Notes under the pieces: generated by a model
The model's input: only the letters and a program-made list of their open reading frames with translations
What the model was told of the DNA's origin: nothing
The model's database searches: none
Part shown: piece after piece, positions 43,082 through 51,323 of the stretch
How the letters are laid out: each line of letters opens with the position of its first letter
Position numbering within the stretch: the stretch's first letter is position 1
Made by a program: the position numbers and the translations under genes
Origin: an uncultured Clostridia bacterium
Lineage (GTDB): Bacteria; Bacillota; Clostridia; Christensenellales; Aristaeellaceae
Direction: 5' to 3'
DNA: 64,000 bases
Assembly: GCA_934662505.1 (NCBI GenBank)
Contig: CAKUKE010000013.1
Location: forward strand, 3,060-67,059

Positions 43082-43681
43082 ATGGCTCAGACGAGAATCG
43101 GGTTTGCCATGACGGGATCCTTCTGCACATTTGCCAGCGTGTTCAGACAGGTGGAAAATCTGGCGGCGCTGGACTATGACGTGTATCCCATTCTGTCCTT
43201 TCACGCCGCGGCGGGAGACACCCGTTTTTTCAGCCTCAGTCAGGTGATGCATACGCTGGAGGGGCTGACGGGACACGCGCCGTGGACGACGCTCAATCAG
43301 GTGGAGCCGATCGGCCCGAAAAAACTGCTGGATCTGTACATTATCGCGCCCATGACGGGTGCGTCCATGGGTAAAATGGCGCACGGCATTTTTGATACCC
43401 CGGCGCTGCTGGGCGCAAAATCTCACCTGCGCAATAACCGTCCCGTGCTGGTCGCGCCCTCCACCAACGATGGACTGTCTGCGGCGGCGGAAAACATCGG
43501 GAAGATTTTGAACATGAAAAACGTTTATTTTGTGCCCTTCGGGCAGGATGACCCGGTGAAAAAGCCCCGCTCGCTGGTGGCGGACTTTGATCAGATTCCC
43601 CGTGCGGCGGCCTGCGCGCTGGAGGGGGCGCAGCTGCAGCCCATCCTGACTTGCAAGGAGGGGCGAAATGATGTAAAATAG
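43082..43681 (+). CDS. dpaB: Dipicolinate synthase subunit B, flavoprotein
   Basis: Flavoprotein-fold partner of DpaA, 199 residues as in Bacillus. The start IGFAMTGSFCTF and the segments IIAPMTGASMGKMAHGI and LVAPSTNDGLSAAAENIGKI are typical of the family. It begins at the base right after dpaA and has GGGAGG inside the dpaA end, so the two are tightly coupled. A vegetative-type promoter for the next gene lies within its last 30 bases. Confidence 0.95.
   Translation: MAQTRIGFAMTGSFCTFASVFRQVENLAALDYDVYPILSFHAAAGDTRFFSLSQVMHTLEGLTGHAPWTTLNQVEPIGPKKLLDLYIIAPMTGASMGKMAHGIFDTPALLGAKSHLRNNRPVLVAPSTNDGLSAAAENIGKILNMKNVYFVPFGQDDPVKKPRSLVADFDQIPRAAACALEGAQLQPILTCKEGRNDVK
43651..43679 (+). promoter_or_regulatory. 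Sigma-A promoter inside the end of dpaB
   Basis: TTGCAA (43651-43656), 17-bp spacer, TAAAAT (43674-43679), the same hexamers and spacing as the mraZ promoter. It would free the next genes from sporulation control. Confidence 0.6.
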
Positions 43682-43699
43682 GAATGACGGAGGTGGCGT

Positions 43700-44848
43700 A
43701 TGAAAAAAATCGCTTGCTTGACGGTCGTGCTGGCCTTGCTGTGGAGCGCAGGCGCGGCGGCGCAGGAGGGGGTATCCGCCGGCTGGACGGAAAAAACAGA
43801 GACGGGCGCGGCCGCGTCCTATGTGCGCTACCCTGTGGCGGACGGGGAAAATGCGGACGTCATCAACGCCCTGCTGGCGGAAAATGGCCGGTTGGCCGAC
43901 TATGTGCAGCTGCTTTCCACGGTGCAGGATAACGGCGGTACCGGGCTGCAGGTGGATTACGCCATGACCCCGGCGGACGGCGAAAACGACATTGTGTCGG
44001 TGGTGCTCTCCGCACAGGGAAAAATGCTTTCCGGCCCTCCCGGTCAGGCGTATTATCCCTTAGTGCTGGATCGAACCACCGGCCAGCAGGTCACGGCGGC
44101 GCAGGTGTTTGCTGATGTGGATGAAGCCCGTGGCGTGATCGAAGGGTATCTGATGGAAACGGTGGAAAGCACCCTGTCTACCTATATGGAAAACAACGCC
44201 CTTGTGCCTGTGCCGATGGAGCGTTTTTCGCTGGATGAGGGGGGCGTGACCTTTTATTATGAGAGCAGCCAGCTGTCTTTCCTCTCCGGTTTCTGCGGTG
44301 CGGTGACCGTGCCCTACGATGTGCTCTATGACGTTCTGGACGTTTCGGACGGCAGCGTTGTCACCAGAAGCGGTCTGGCGGCGGAATACATGCAGGTGAC
44401 GGACGAAACGGCAGAAAAGGTACGGCGGGATGCAGAGGACGGGCGCCTGTGGGGCGTTCCGGCTGTGATTGGTATGCCCCTTGCGGACGCGCTGGCTGCG
44501 TACCGGGACACGGTGGACAGCGGCTTTTACCCTGGCGGTGCGTATTATGAAACGGAGGAAGCGTCGCTGCGCGGCACCTGCCTGATCACGGATGAAAATG
44601 AGGAAACGGTGACCGCCCTTTTGTCCACCAACGTATCGCTCCACGGCCTGCGGACGGGCAGCACTACCCGCGAAGCGTGGCGGGCGGTGCTGGGCGAGCC
44701 GGACTATACCATTGAAATGACGGGCGTGGAGGCGGAAAGCCATCTGCTGTGCGACGGCGAGGGCGACTATTACGAACTGGATGGCGTTCGGCTGACGCTC
44801 CACGCGGATCAGCAGGGCGTGCTGTACGCGGTCGTATTGACGGAATGA
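43700..44848 (+). CDS. Secreted protein with a DUF3298-like domain
   Basis: 382 residues. A signal peptide (1-21) is followed by a domain resembling DUF4163/DUF3298, as in RsiV-type extracytoplasmic proteins. Supporting features are the segment YPLVLDRTTGQQVT and, later, GVTFYYESSQL with VPYDVLYDVL. The C-terminal third (about 250-382) is a separate beta-rich region. RsiV-like domains bind lysozyme, but no anti-sigma domain or membrane helix besides the signal peptide is seen. GGAGGTGG precedes the ATG. Its stop overlaps a possible start of the FtsK gene. Function remains open. Confidence 0.75.
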   Translation: MKKIACLTVVLALLWSAGAAAQEGVSAGWTEKTETGAAASYVRYPVADGENADVINALLAENGRLADYVQLLSTVQDNGGTGLQVDYAMTPADGENDIVSVVLSAQGKMLSGPPGQAYYPLVLDRTTGQQVTAAQVFADVDEARGVIEGYLMETVESTLSTYMENNALVPVPMERFSLDEGGVTFYYESSQLSFLSGFCGAVTVPYDVLYDVLDVSDGSVVTRSGLAAEYMQVTDETAEKVRRDAEDGRLWGVPAVIGMPLADALAAYRDTVDSGFYPGGAYYETEEASLRGTCLITDENEETVTALLSTNVSLHGLRTGSTTREAWRAVLGEPDYTIEMTGVEAESHLLCDGEGDYYELDGVRLTLHADQQGVLYAVVLTE

Positions 44849-44862
44849 GGGAATCGACAGGG

Positions 44863-47800
44863 ATGAATACAAGGACGCCGAAAAAAAAGAAAACGCCGGC
44901 AAACGTGCGCACTTCCATGCGAAGTGCGCCCTTTGCGCTGGGGCTGGGCATTGTGCTCATGGTATGCGCGCTGCTTCTGCTTCTGTCTCAGGTCTGGCAG
45001 GGGAGCCTTGCCGCGCTGAACGTGTTTGCGGGAGCGCTGCAGGGGATGGGAGGGCAATTGTGCCTGCTGCTGCCCCTGCTGCTGCTGTATACGAGCGTGA
45101 AGTGCATGGTCAGCACCCGGCACCGGGTCGCATGGCGGGACGTGCTGATTCTGTGGGGCATGTATCTGCTCATTTCGGCGTTCCTTACGCTGATCACGCT
45201 GGTTTCGGGCGGCAGCAGCCTGATGGCGTGGTTTGCCATGGTCAACGAGCAGAAGGGCGCCGTCCATCCGGGCGGGTATGACGCCTATCTGACCCGCGCC
45301 TATGCGTTGGGCGGACAGATCGGCTACGGGCTGTTGGGCATGCTGGTGGCCTATCCTCTGTGGGCGCTGCTGGGTCAGGTGGGCGCGGCGGTGCTCAGCG
45401 GCGCATTGCTGATCGTGCTGTTTTTGCTGCTTGTGCGGGTGAACCCTGCAGAAAAGATCAATGAGACTGCGGAAAAAATGGCGCAGCGCCGTCAGGAGAA
45501 AGAAGAAAGACTCCGTCAGGAGGAACAGCAGTCTCCCATGGAGCAGCCGCCGAGAGAACAGGTGCAGCAGCTGCCCATGAACCCGTGGAACCCGGGGCAG
45601 ACGGTGCATCAGGAGCAGACGCCGGCCTCCGATCGATGGACTGCCGTGCCCCAGAGCGTGCTGGGAGGGAGAAACGGCGGTTGGGACTCGTATTCCGCGC
45701 CGCAGCCAAAGCCGGTGCCGCAGCCTGTGCAGACCTCCTTTGGCGGGCAGGAATACTATCAGGTTTCAAACGAACAGATCTATGACGAACCGTTTGCTCC
45801 AGAAGCGGAGCAGCCGGCGTTTTCAGAAATGGAGCCTTCGGACAGCGCGCCGTTTAGGGCGGAGGACACGCCGGCTGAGCCGGAGGAGCCTGCGCATCAG
45901 CCGGACGAAGCGTGGAGCGAGCGTCTTTCTCCCGCAGGGGCAGAGCAGGCACCCGTTCTGCCGGACAGGGCGGATGATCCCGCGCCGCCGGAGGAAGATG
46001 TGCCATGGTATGACGAGCCGGTGGATGTGGCCGGTCAGCGGGTCTACCGGCAGGATCGGCCTGCGGAAGACAGAAAAAGCGGGCGCACTCGGAAACAGAA
46101 CGATCCGCAGCCAGCTGCCAAGGCGCCGGACACGGCAGATGAAGGGCGTTCTTTTGCACGGAATGAGGCGTCTGCGGAAAAACAGGCAGTTCCTGCATCG
46201 GCACCCGCTTCTCGGAGCGGATCGGCCGCATCTGCCCGCCCGGATGCGGCGCAGCGGACGGCGAACACCGCTTCTGCGTGGATGGAACAGTTGAACGAGC
46301 GGCGGCGTCAGGCTGAAATGACGCCTGCGGATGGTCAGTTGACCGATCAGGTGACGCAGGGGCATGCCAGACCGGTGTTCACCGGAGATGCGGTGCCCCT
46401 GACGGGAGAACGTATTCCTATTCGCGGTGCGGCGCGTCCTGCGCAGGCGGAGGAAAGGGGAGACGGGCGCGGGGAGCGGCTGGACGGTACCGCTGCGCCC
46501 GCCAGCGTGAGCAATTACATGGCGCAGCCCGCTTTGCCCTATGAGGCGCCTTCCATTCGGCTGCTTCGGGAGCCGCAGATGCAGCGGCAGGATTACAGTC
46601 AGGAGGACAAAGAACGGGCGCTGACCATTGAAGAAACGCTGAAAAGCTTCAATATCGACGCGCAGGTGCGTCAGGTGATGCACGGTCCCGCCATAACCCG
46701 CTTCGCCATCCAGATCGCTCCCGGCATCCGGGTGGGGCGGGTGGTAGGCATGGCGGACAATCTGGCGCTCAATCTGGCGGCGAAGCATGTGCGTATGGAA
46801 GCACCCATTCAGGGAACGAATTATATCGGCATCGAGGTGCCCAATACCAGCATCACGCCCGTCCTGCTGCGGGAGGTGCTGGACAGTGAGGCCATGCGGG
46901 CCAACAAGTCGCCGCTGGCGGTCGCACTGGGAAAAGACATTGCGGGCGCGCCGGTCATCTGTGATCTGAGCGCCATGCCCCACACCCTCATTGCCGGTTC
47001 TACGGGCAGCGGTAAATCCGTGTGCATCCAGTCCATCATTCTCAGCCTGCTCTACCGTGCCTCGCCTGCGCAGGTTCGGCTGATCATGGTTGATCCCAAG
47101 CAGGTGGAACTGAGCATGTACAACGGTATCCCGCATCTGCTCATTCCTGTGGTGACGGACATGCGGAAGGCTGCCGGCGCGCTGAGCTGGGCGGTGCAGG
47201 AAATGCGGGAGCGGTATAACAGAATCGCCGACATGGGCGAGCATGATCTGGCAGGGTACAACAGTCACCTGAAGCCGGAGGAGCGGCTCCCCAGCATCGT
47301 CATCATCATCGACGAAATGGCGAACCTGATGGATATGTGCCGCAAGGAAGTGGAAGAAAGCATCCGTTCGCTGGCGGCGCTGGCGCGGGCAGCCGGTATT
47401 TACATGGTGCTGGCGACCCAGCGGCCGTCCGTGGACGTGATCACCGGCGTGATCAAGAACAACATTCCCAGCCGGCTGGCTTTTGCAGTGTCCAGCGGTA
47501 CGGACAGCCGAACCATTCTGGACATGTACGGCGCGGAGAAGCTGGTAGGGAAGGGCGATATGCTGTATAAGCCCTCCGGCATGACCCCGGTGCGCGTGCA
47601 GGGCAGCTTTGTGACGGCGGCGGAGGTGCATGCGGTCATCAGCGCCGTCTGCAAGCATTACAAGGCGGATTACGACCCGAACATTCTGGAGCATCTGGAA
47701 AAGAGCGAGCAGCAGAGCCGTGGGGAAAATGAGAACCTGGACGACGGCGGCGTGGAGGGCGACGGCGACGGCCGCCCGGACGAACTGCTGCACGAGGCCA

Positions 47801-47994
47801 TTCAGATGGCGATAGAAGACGGTCAGGTGTCTACCAGCCTGCTTCAGCGGCGCATGCGCATCGGTTATGCCCGTGCAGGACGGCTGGTGGATGAAATGGA
47901 AAAGCGTGGGGTCATCAGCACACAGGACGGAACGAAACCGCGCAAAACGCTGATCACCCGCGAGGAATACTACGATATGTTTGCGGATGAATGA
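44863..47994 (+). CDS. ftsK: FtsK/SpoIIIE DNA translocase
   Basis: Septal DNA pump for chromosome segregation in division and sporulation, about 1043 residues. Four membrane helices lie within residues 20-200. A long linker (about 220-550) rich in Gln, Glu, Pro, Asp and Ala follows. The motor domain has Walker A GSTGSGKS and Walker B IVIIIDEMANL, and the C-terminal winged-helix gamma domain (about 975-1035) reads DNA polarity. The ATG at 44863 is chosen; an in-frame ATG at 44845 overlaps the previous stop as ATGA and would allow coupling. In Bacillus spoIIIE is also near the dpa region. Confidence 0.95.
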   Translation: MNTRTPKKKKTPANVRTSMRSAPFALGLGIVLMVCALLLLLSQVWQGSLAALNVFAGALQGMGGQLCLLLPLLLLYTSVKCMVSTRHRVAWRDVLILWGMYLLISAFLTLITLVSGGSSLMAWFAMVNEQKGAVHPGGYDAYLTRAYALGGQIGYGLLGMLVAYPLWALLGQVGAAVLSGALLIVLFLLLVRVNPAEKINETAEKMAQRRQEKEERLRQEEQQSPMEQPPREQVQQLPMNPWNPGQTVHQEQTPASDRWTAVPQSVLGGRNGGWDSYSAPQPKPVPQPVQTSFGGQEYYQVSNEQIYDEPFAPEAEQPAFSEMEPSDSAPFRAEDTPAEPEEPAHQPDEAWSERLSPAGAEQAPVLPDRADDPAPPEEDVPWYDEPVDVAGQRVYRQDRPAEDRKSGRTRKQNDPQPAAKAPDTADEGRSFARNEASAEKQAVPASAPASRSGSAASARPDAAQRTANTASAWMEQLNERRRQAEMTPADGQLTDQVTQGHARPVFTGDAVPLTGERIPIRGAARPAQAEERGDGRGERLDGTAAPASVSNYMAQPALPYEAPSIRLLREPQMQRQDYSQEDKERALTIEETLKSFNIDAQVRQVMHGPAITRFAIQIAPGIRVGRVVGMADNLALNLAAKHVRMEAPIQGTNYIGIEVPNTSITPVLLREVLDSEAMRANKSPLAVALGKDIAGAPVICDLSAMPHTLIAGSTGSGKSVCIQSIILSLLYRASPAQVRLIMVDPKQVELSMYNGIPHLLIPVVTDMRKAAGALSWAVQEMRERYNRIADMGEHDLAGYNSHLKPEERLPSIVIIIDEMANLMDMCRKEVEESIRSLAALARAAGIYMVLATQRPSVDVITGVIKNNIPSRLAFAVSSGTDSRTILDMYGAEKLVGKGDMLYKPSGMTPVRVQGSFVTAAEVHAVISAVCKHYKADYDPNILEHLEKSEQQSRGENENLDDGGVEGDGDGRPDELLHEAIQMAIEDGQVSTSLLQRRMRIGYARAGRLVDEMEKRGVISTQDGTKPRKTLITREEYYDMFADE

Positions 47995-48081
47995 TTTTGA
48001 CCGTGCAGGCAGGAAAAGGGACGCGGAGCGCGAATTGAACAGGGCAGAAAACATATCACGTTGTGAAACGGAGGAATACCC

Positions 48082-48912
48082 ATGAAACTGCAGTATCTTG
48101 GAACCGCCGCCGCGGAAGGCTGGCCGGCACTGTTTTGCAATTGTCCCGCCTGTATCAAGGCGAAGGAACTGGGGGGCAAGGAGATCCGCCGCCGGTCGGG
48201 CGCGCTGGTGAACGACAGGATTCTGATTGACTTTTCCGCCGATCTCTACTTTGCCAAGATTGACCTGAAGCTGGATCTGAGCGTGGTGCGCCATGTGCTG
48301 ATCACCCATGCCCATTCCGACCATCTGTACCCGGAAAATGCGTGGTGCTATCTGCCGGGAATCGCAAACAACATTCCCGATCATGGGGTGATGACCTTCT
48401 ACGGCAGCGCCTATTCCAAGAAGGTTTTTGAAAAATGCGGCGATCTGGAAGGCAGCGAAGCCGGAAAATGCCTGTCTTTCCGTGAAGTGAAGCCCTTTGA
48501 GACCTTTATGGTGGAGGGGATCCGCGTGACTGCGCTGCCCGCCGACCACGGCTGCAAGGAAAGCCTGATGTACCTGCTGGCCGATGGGGAGGAGGAGTGG
48601 CTCTACGCCCATGATACCGGCTTCTTCCGGGAGGAGACGTGGCAGTTCCTCAAGGGACACCGGCTGTCCTACGTCAGTCTGGACTGCACCAACGGCCCTC
48701 TGAACATGGATTACTACGGCCATATGGGCTTCCGGGAGAACCTGCAGGTGCGTGCCCGTATGCTGGAGGAAGGTATTGCGGACGGAAAAACGGTGTTCAT
48801 CTGCAATCATTTCTCTCACAACGGCCATATGCTCCATTATGAAATGGAACAGCGCATGAACCCCGAAGGGTTTGAAATTTCCTACGACGGTATGGTTGTG
48901 CAGGGGAAATAA
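48082..48912 (+). CDS. Metallo-beta-lactamase-fold hydrolase, PhnP-like
   Basis: 276 residues, cytoplasmic. The metal motif HAHSDH is at 76-81, with later ligands in DHGC and the C-terminal NHFSH. An N-terminal Cys cluster (Cys19, Cys21, Cys24: CNCPACIKAKE) resembles the structural zinc site of PhnP, the cyclic-ribose phosphodiesterase. No phosphonate genes are nearby, so the natural substrate is unknown. GGAGG lies seven bases before the ATG. It is likely a single-gene unit. Confidence 0.88.
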   Translation: MKLQYLGTAAAEGWPALFCNCPACIKAKELGGKEIRRRSGALVNDRILIDFSADLYFAKIDLKLDLSVVRHVLITHAHSDHLYPENAWCYLPGIANNIPDHGVMTFYGSAYSKKVFEKCGDLEGSEAGKCLSFREVKPFETFMVEGIRVTALPADHGCKESLMYLLADGEEEWLYAHDTGFFREETWQFLKGHRLSYVSLDCTNGPLNMDYYGHMGFRENLQVRARMLEEGIADGKTVFICNHFSHNGHMLHYEMEQRMNPEGFEISYDGMVVQGK

Positions 48913-48926
48913 GCTGTCCGTGCAGC

Positions 48927-49080
48927 AGCCGTCTGCCTGTCCGGCGAAGGGACAGGCAGACGGCTGGTCTGCTTGCGGCTGCGGATTCTTTTTCTGACGG
49001 AGCCGGAACACAAAAGAAGGAGCATCCGGCATGCAGGCGTCCCCGCGCATCCGCCTGCCAGAATGCATCTGTGACGCTCC
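48927..49080. other. Gene-free stretch with strong inverted repeats
   Basis: Between convergent genes: a perfect 16-bp stem (48927-48942 with 48950-48965) without a T run, then a nested structure closed by GGAGC (49019-49023) and GCTCC (49076-49080) and containing GCAGGCG/CGCCTGC (49033-49039 with 49052-49058). No convincing coding frame. It could be mRNA 3' structure or a small RNA. Confidence 0.5.
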
Positions 49081-49094
49081 AGATATGCACAAAG

Positions 49095-49132
49095 AAAGCG
49101 GCGCTGCCCCTCTCAGGGCGGTGCCGCTTTTT
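49095..49132. terminator. Terminator between convergent genes
   Basis: AAAGCGGC (49095-49102) pairs with GCCGCTTT (49123-49130), extended inward by about seven more pairs, then TTTTT on the plus side; AAAGAAA on the left gives a weaker T run on the minus strand. Confidence 0.8.
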
Positions 49133-49147
49133 ATGGGATGCTGAAGC

Positions 49148-50083
49148 TTATTTGGACTTTTTCTGATACGTAACGGTGTAGGACACCTGACTGCGCAGGG
49201 AATCCGCAGCCTCGGCGGTGACGGTCAGGGTGTATACGCCTTCGCTGGGCAGGGTCACCTTGACGGAGAAGGCGCCGGAGGAGTTGGCCGTGTCCGTAAA
49301 CACGCTGCTGCTGGTGGAGGTGAGGGACATGACGGTTACCGTCACTTCCGCCTTTTTGCCGGAAGTTCCCTTCAGAGTGAAGGTGTCCGAGGCGGTGCTG
49401 GCAGGCGGCTCGGCGGAAAAGCTGAGTTTGGTGGGCAGCATGGGCATATCCAGCACCTGCGTAAACTGGAGGCCGGACATCAGTTTTTCCATGGCCTTGT
49501 CATCGCTGTCCTTCAGCCCGCGTCCCCGCACCTGCAGATCCAGCGTAATGGTGTAGCCATTGCGGATGGTGCGGCGCTGCACGCCCGAGCATTCCGTTTC
49601 ATTGCCGACTTTCAGGGTGTATTTTGCGCGGAGAAAGCGCAGCAGGCTGCCGCCGTAGTTTTTCCACGTAGCCGTAGAATAGTTATAACCCAGTACGCCG
49701 TAGGCGGAACCGTTGGTGTGCGACACGCGGAATTCCCGGCGCATGTTTTCGTCCTGATTATTCAGATCAAAGTACATCTGCGCATCCACGGTCTGCAGCG
49801 CGGTGACGACCAGCGTACGGTTGTTCGCGGTGTCCACAGCCTGCAGCAGGATTCCCTTGGCTTCAAATTCGGCCGCCATCGCTTCCACCGTGGTTCCCTG
49901 TGCGGTCAGATAACCCGCCTGACTTTCCAGCGTGTTGGGGGTCAGCACCACGTCATAAGTGTCTTCGGGCAGATCCAGAGAAAGATGGGGACCGTCAAAG
50001 GTGTAGACCTGCGCCAGCGCGGGAACGGATAAAAGAAGGCACAACGTCAGCGCGCCCAGCAGAGCCGTCAGCCATTTACGCAT
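49148..50083 (-). CDS. Secreted protein with C-terminal Ig-like domain, function unknown
   Basis: 311 residues. A clear signal peptide (MRKWLTALLG start, cleavage near 24) precedes an unrecognised alpha/beta domain (about 25-215) resembling lipoprotein-like stress domains. A C-terminal Ig-like beta domain (about 222-308) ends with VSYTVTYQKKSK. AAGGGAG lies before the ATG at 50083; an upstream in-frame ATG at 50149 lies in the promoter region. No enzyme motif is seen. A good sigma-A promoter precedes it. It probably sits on the outer face of the membrane or in the medium. Confidence 0.8.
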   Translation of the reverse strand: MRKWLTALLGALTLCLLLSVPALAQVYTFDGPHLSLDLPEDTYDVVLTPNTLESQAGYLTAQGTTVEAMAAEFEAKGILLQAVDTANNRTLVVTALQTVDAQMYFDLNNQDENMRREFRVSHTNGSAYGVLGYNYSTATWKNYGGSLLRFLRAKYTLKVGNETECSGVQRRTIRNGYTITLDLQVRGRGLKDSDDKAMEKLMSGLQFTQVLDMPMLPTKLSFSAEPPASTASDTFTLKGTSGKKAEVTVTVMSLTSTSSSVFTDTANSSGAFSVKVTLPSEGVYTLTVTAEAADSLRSQVSYTVTYQKKSK

Positions 50084-50120
50084 GAATAAGACTCCCTTCT
50101 GAATAAAATCCCTATCTTGT

Positions 50121-50149
50121 ATTCTATCACAAACGGCACAGGATGGCAA
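50121..50149 (-). promoter_or_regulatory. Sigma-A promoter of the Ig-like secreted protein
   Basis: Minus strand: TTGCCA (50149-50144), 17-bp spacer, TAGAAT (50126-50121). Confidence 0.65.
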
Positions 50150-50187
50150 CCGTTCGCGGCGGCTTCACATGTAAAACCTTGTCGAAT

Positions 50188-50213
50188 AAAAAAGAAGAGC
50201 AAATGCGCTCTTC
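50188..50213 (-). terminator. Terminator of the ComEC-like gene
   Basis: GAAGAGC stem (50194-50200 with 50207-50213), minus-strand T run from the As at 50188-50193. Confidence 0.8.
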
Positions 50214-50299
50214 GATGACCGCGTACCGCAAACGTGGCAAAACGGCTTTTCGTCGAGGGCTTTTGCCCTTCGGGATTACTTTGCCCGGAAAACGTGCGT

Positions 50300-51178
50300 T
50301 TATTCGTTGGGATCAAACTTTTTGAGGGTCTGCCGCACATACCAGTCCGTGCCGTCCGTTTCCATGACGATGGTGCCCGAGGCGGCATGGAGATAGGGCA
50401 AATGACGGTAGACCGCCTGATCCACGGTTTTCGGGGTGGCGTTTTTGTAATTGGTGATAAAAATCAGCTCCGGGTCGACCGCGTCCAGAAATTCAGTGAC
50501 GAAGGGGGTCAGACCGTGATGCGGCGCTTTGACAATGTCGGCCTTCAGCTCGTCCGCATCCAGGTTTTGCAGAAAATAGTGCTGCGTCTCGCCAATGATG
50601 TCGGCGCACAGAAGGAGCCGGGCGTCGCCGAAGGTGATTTTCAGCATGGCGCTCATGGCGTTGACCGTTTTGCCGTCGTCCCAGCGGTGTACGCGGATCC
50701 GGGCGTCACCCAGCGTCAGCTCGTCCCCGTCCTTTACCTGCTGGTAGGGCATCTGATATTTTTTCAGAATGTCCACCGTTTTTTTCTGATTATCGTTGCG
50801 GAAATTTTCCTTGAAGGGAGAAAGGAAGGCGTCTGCCGTGAAGCCGAACTGCACAAGACGGCGCAGCCCGGTGATGTGATCGTCGTGGGGGTGTGTGCTG
50901 AACAGGTACTTGAAGTGGGAGATCCCCCGCGCTTCCAGTGCGTCCCGCAGTTCTGCACGGAATTTGTCGATGCCCCCGTCCACCATCATGCATTCGCCGC
51001 CTGCTTCCAGCAGCATGCAGTCGCTTTCGCCGGTTTTAAACACGGTCAGCCGCAGCAGCGAACGATCCGCCCAGTCGGCGTGCGGTTCTTCTTCCAGGTA
51101 AACCTGTGCGCCGGCTGTGCCGCAAAGCAGGCACAGGAGGGCGGTAAACGTCAGAAACAGCTTCAAAAAACGGTTCAT
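50300..51178 (-). CDS. Exported metallo-beta-lactamase-fold protein, ComEC/Rec2-like domain
   Basis: 292 residues with a signal peptide (1-24). The fold resembles the extracellular MBL domain of ComEC: LRLTVFKTGESDCMLL at the start, metal motif HPHDDH near 101, then DGKTVNAMSAMLKITFG, LLLCADI and KAPHHG. ComEC's membrane channel is absent, so this is a stand-alone secreted hydrolase, possibly a nuclease or phosphodiesterase. GAGGAAG precedes the ATG. It has its own consensus promoter and terminator. Confidence 0.9.
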   Translation of the reverse strand: MNRFLKLFLTFTALLCLLCGTAGAQVYLEEEPHADWADRSLLRLTVFKTGESDCMLLEAGGECMMVDGGIDKFRAELRDALEARGISHFKYLFSTHPHDDHITGLRRLVQFGFTADAFLSPFKENFRNDNQKKTVDILKKYQMPYQQVKDGDELTLGDARIRVHRWDDGKTVNAMSAMLKITFGDARLLLCADIIGETQHYFLQNLDADELKADIVKAPHHGLTPFVTEFLDAVDPELIFITNYKNATPKTVDQAVYRHLPYLHAASGTIVMETDGTDWYVRQTLKKFDPNE

Positions 51179-51213
51179 TTTCTTCCTCGCTTGTATGATC
51201 AGAATGCAAGGCT

Positions 51214-51242
51214 ATTATAACTGGAAGGGCGGGGCGTGTCAA
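51214..51242 (-). promoter_or_regulatory. Perfect-consensus sigma-A promoter
   Basis: Minus strand: TTGACA (51242-51237), 17-bp spacer, TATAAT (51219-51214). Drives the ComEC-like gene; probably strong. Confidence 0.85.
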
Positions 51243-51279
51243 GAAAGCGCCGAAGTGTTTACAAGCGGATACAAATCAA

Positions 51280-51305
51280 AACCGTTCGGATACTTCCGAA
51301 CGGTT
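51280..51305 (-). terminator. Terminator of the hprK-ROK-asnS run
   Basis: Perfect 11-bp stem (51280-51290 with 51295-51305), four-base loop. On the minus strand it is followed by a short interrupted T run (TTTGATTTG). Confidence 0.65.
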
Positions 51306-51323
51306 GAAAAGGACGCGGAATGA

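Noticed and set aside
45823..49092. A 1089-codon minus-strand frame opposite ftsK and the PhnP-like gene
   Set aside because: Shadow of the plus-strand genes; His/Arg-rich low-complexity translation and no family motif. The same applies to minus-strand frames at 10936-13956, 5120-7675 and 2019-3797.
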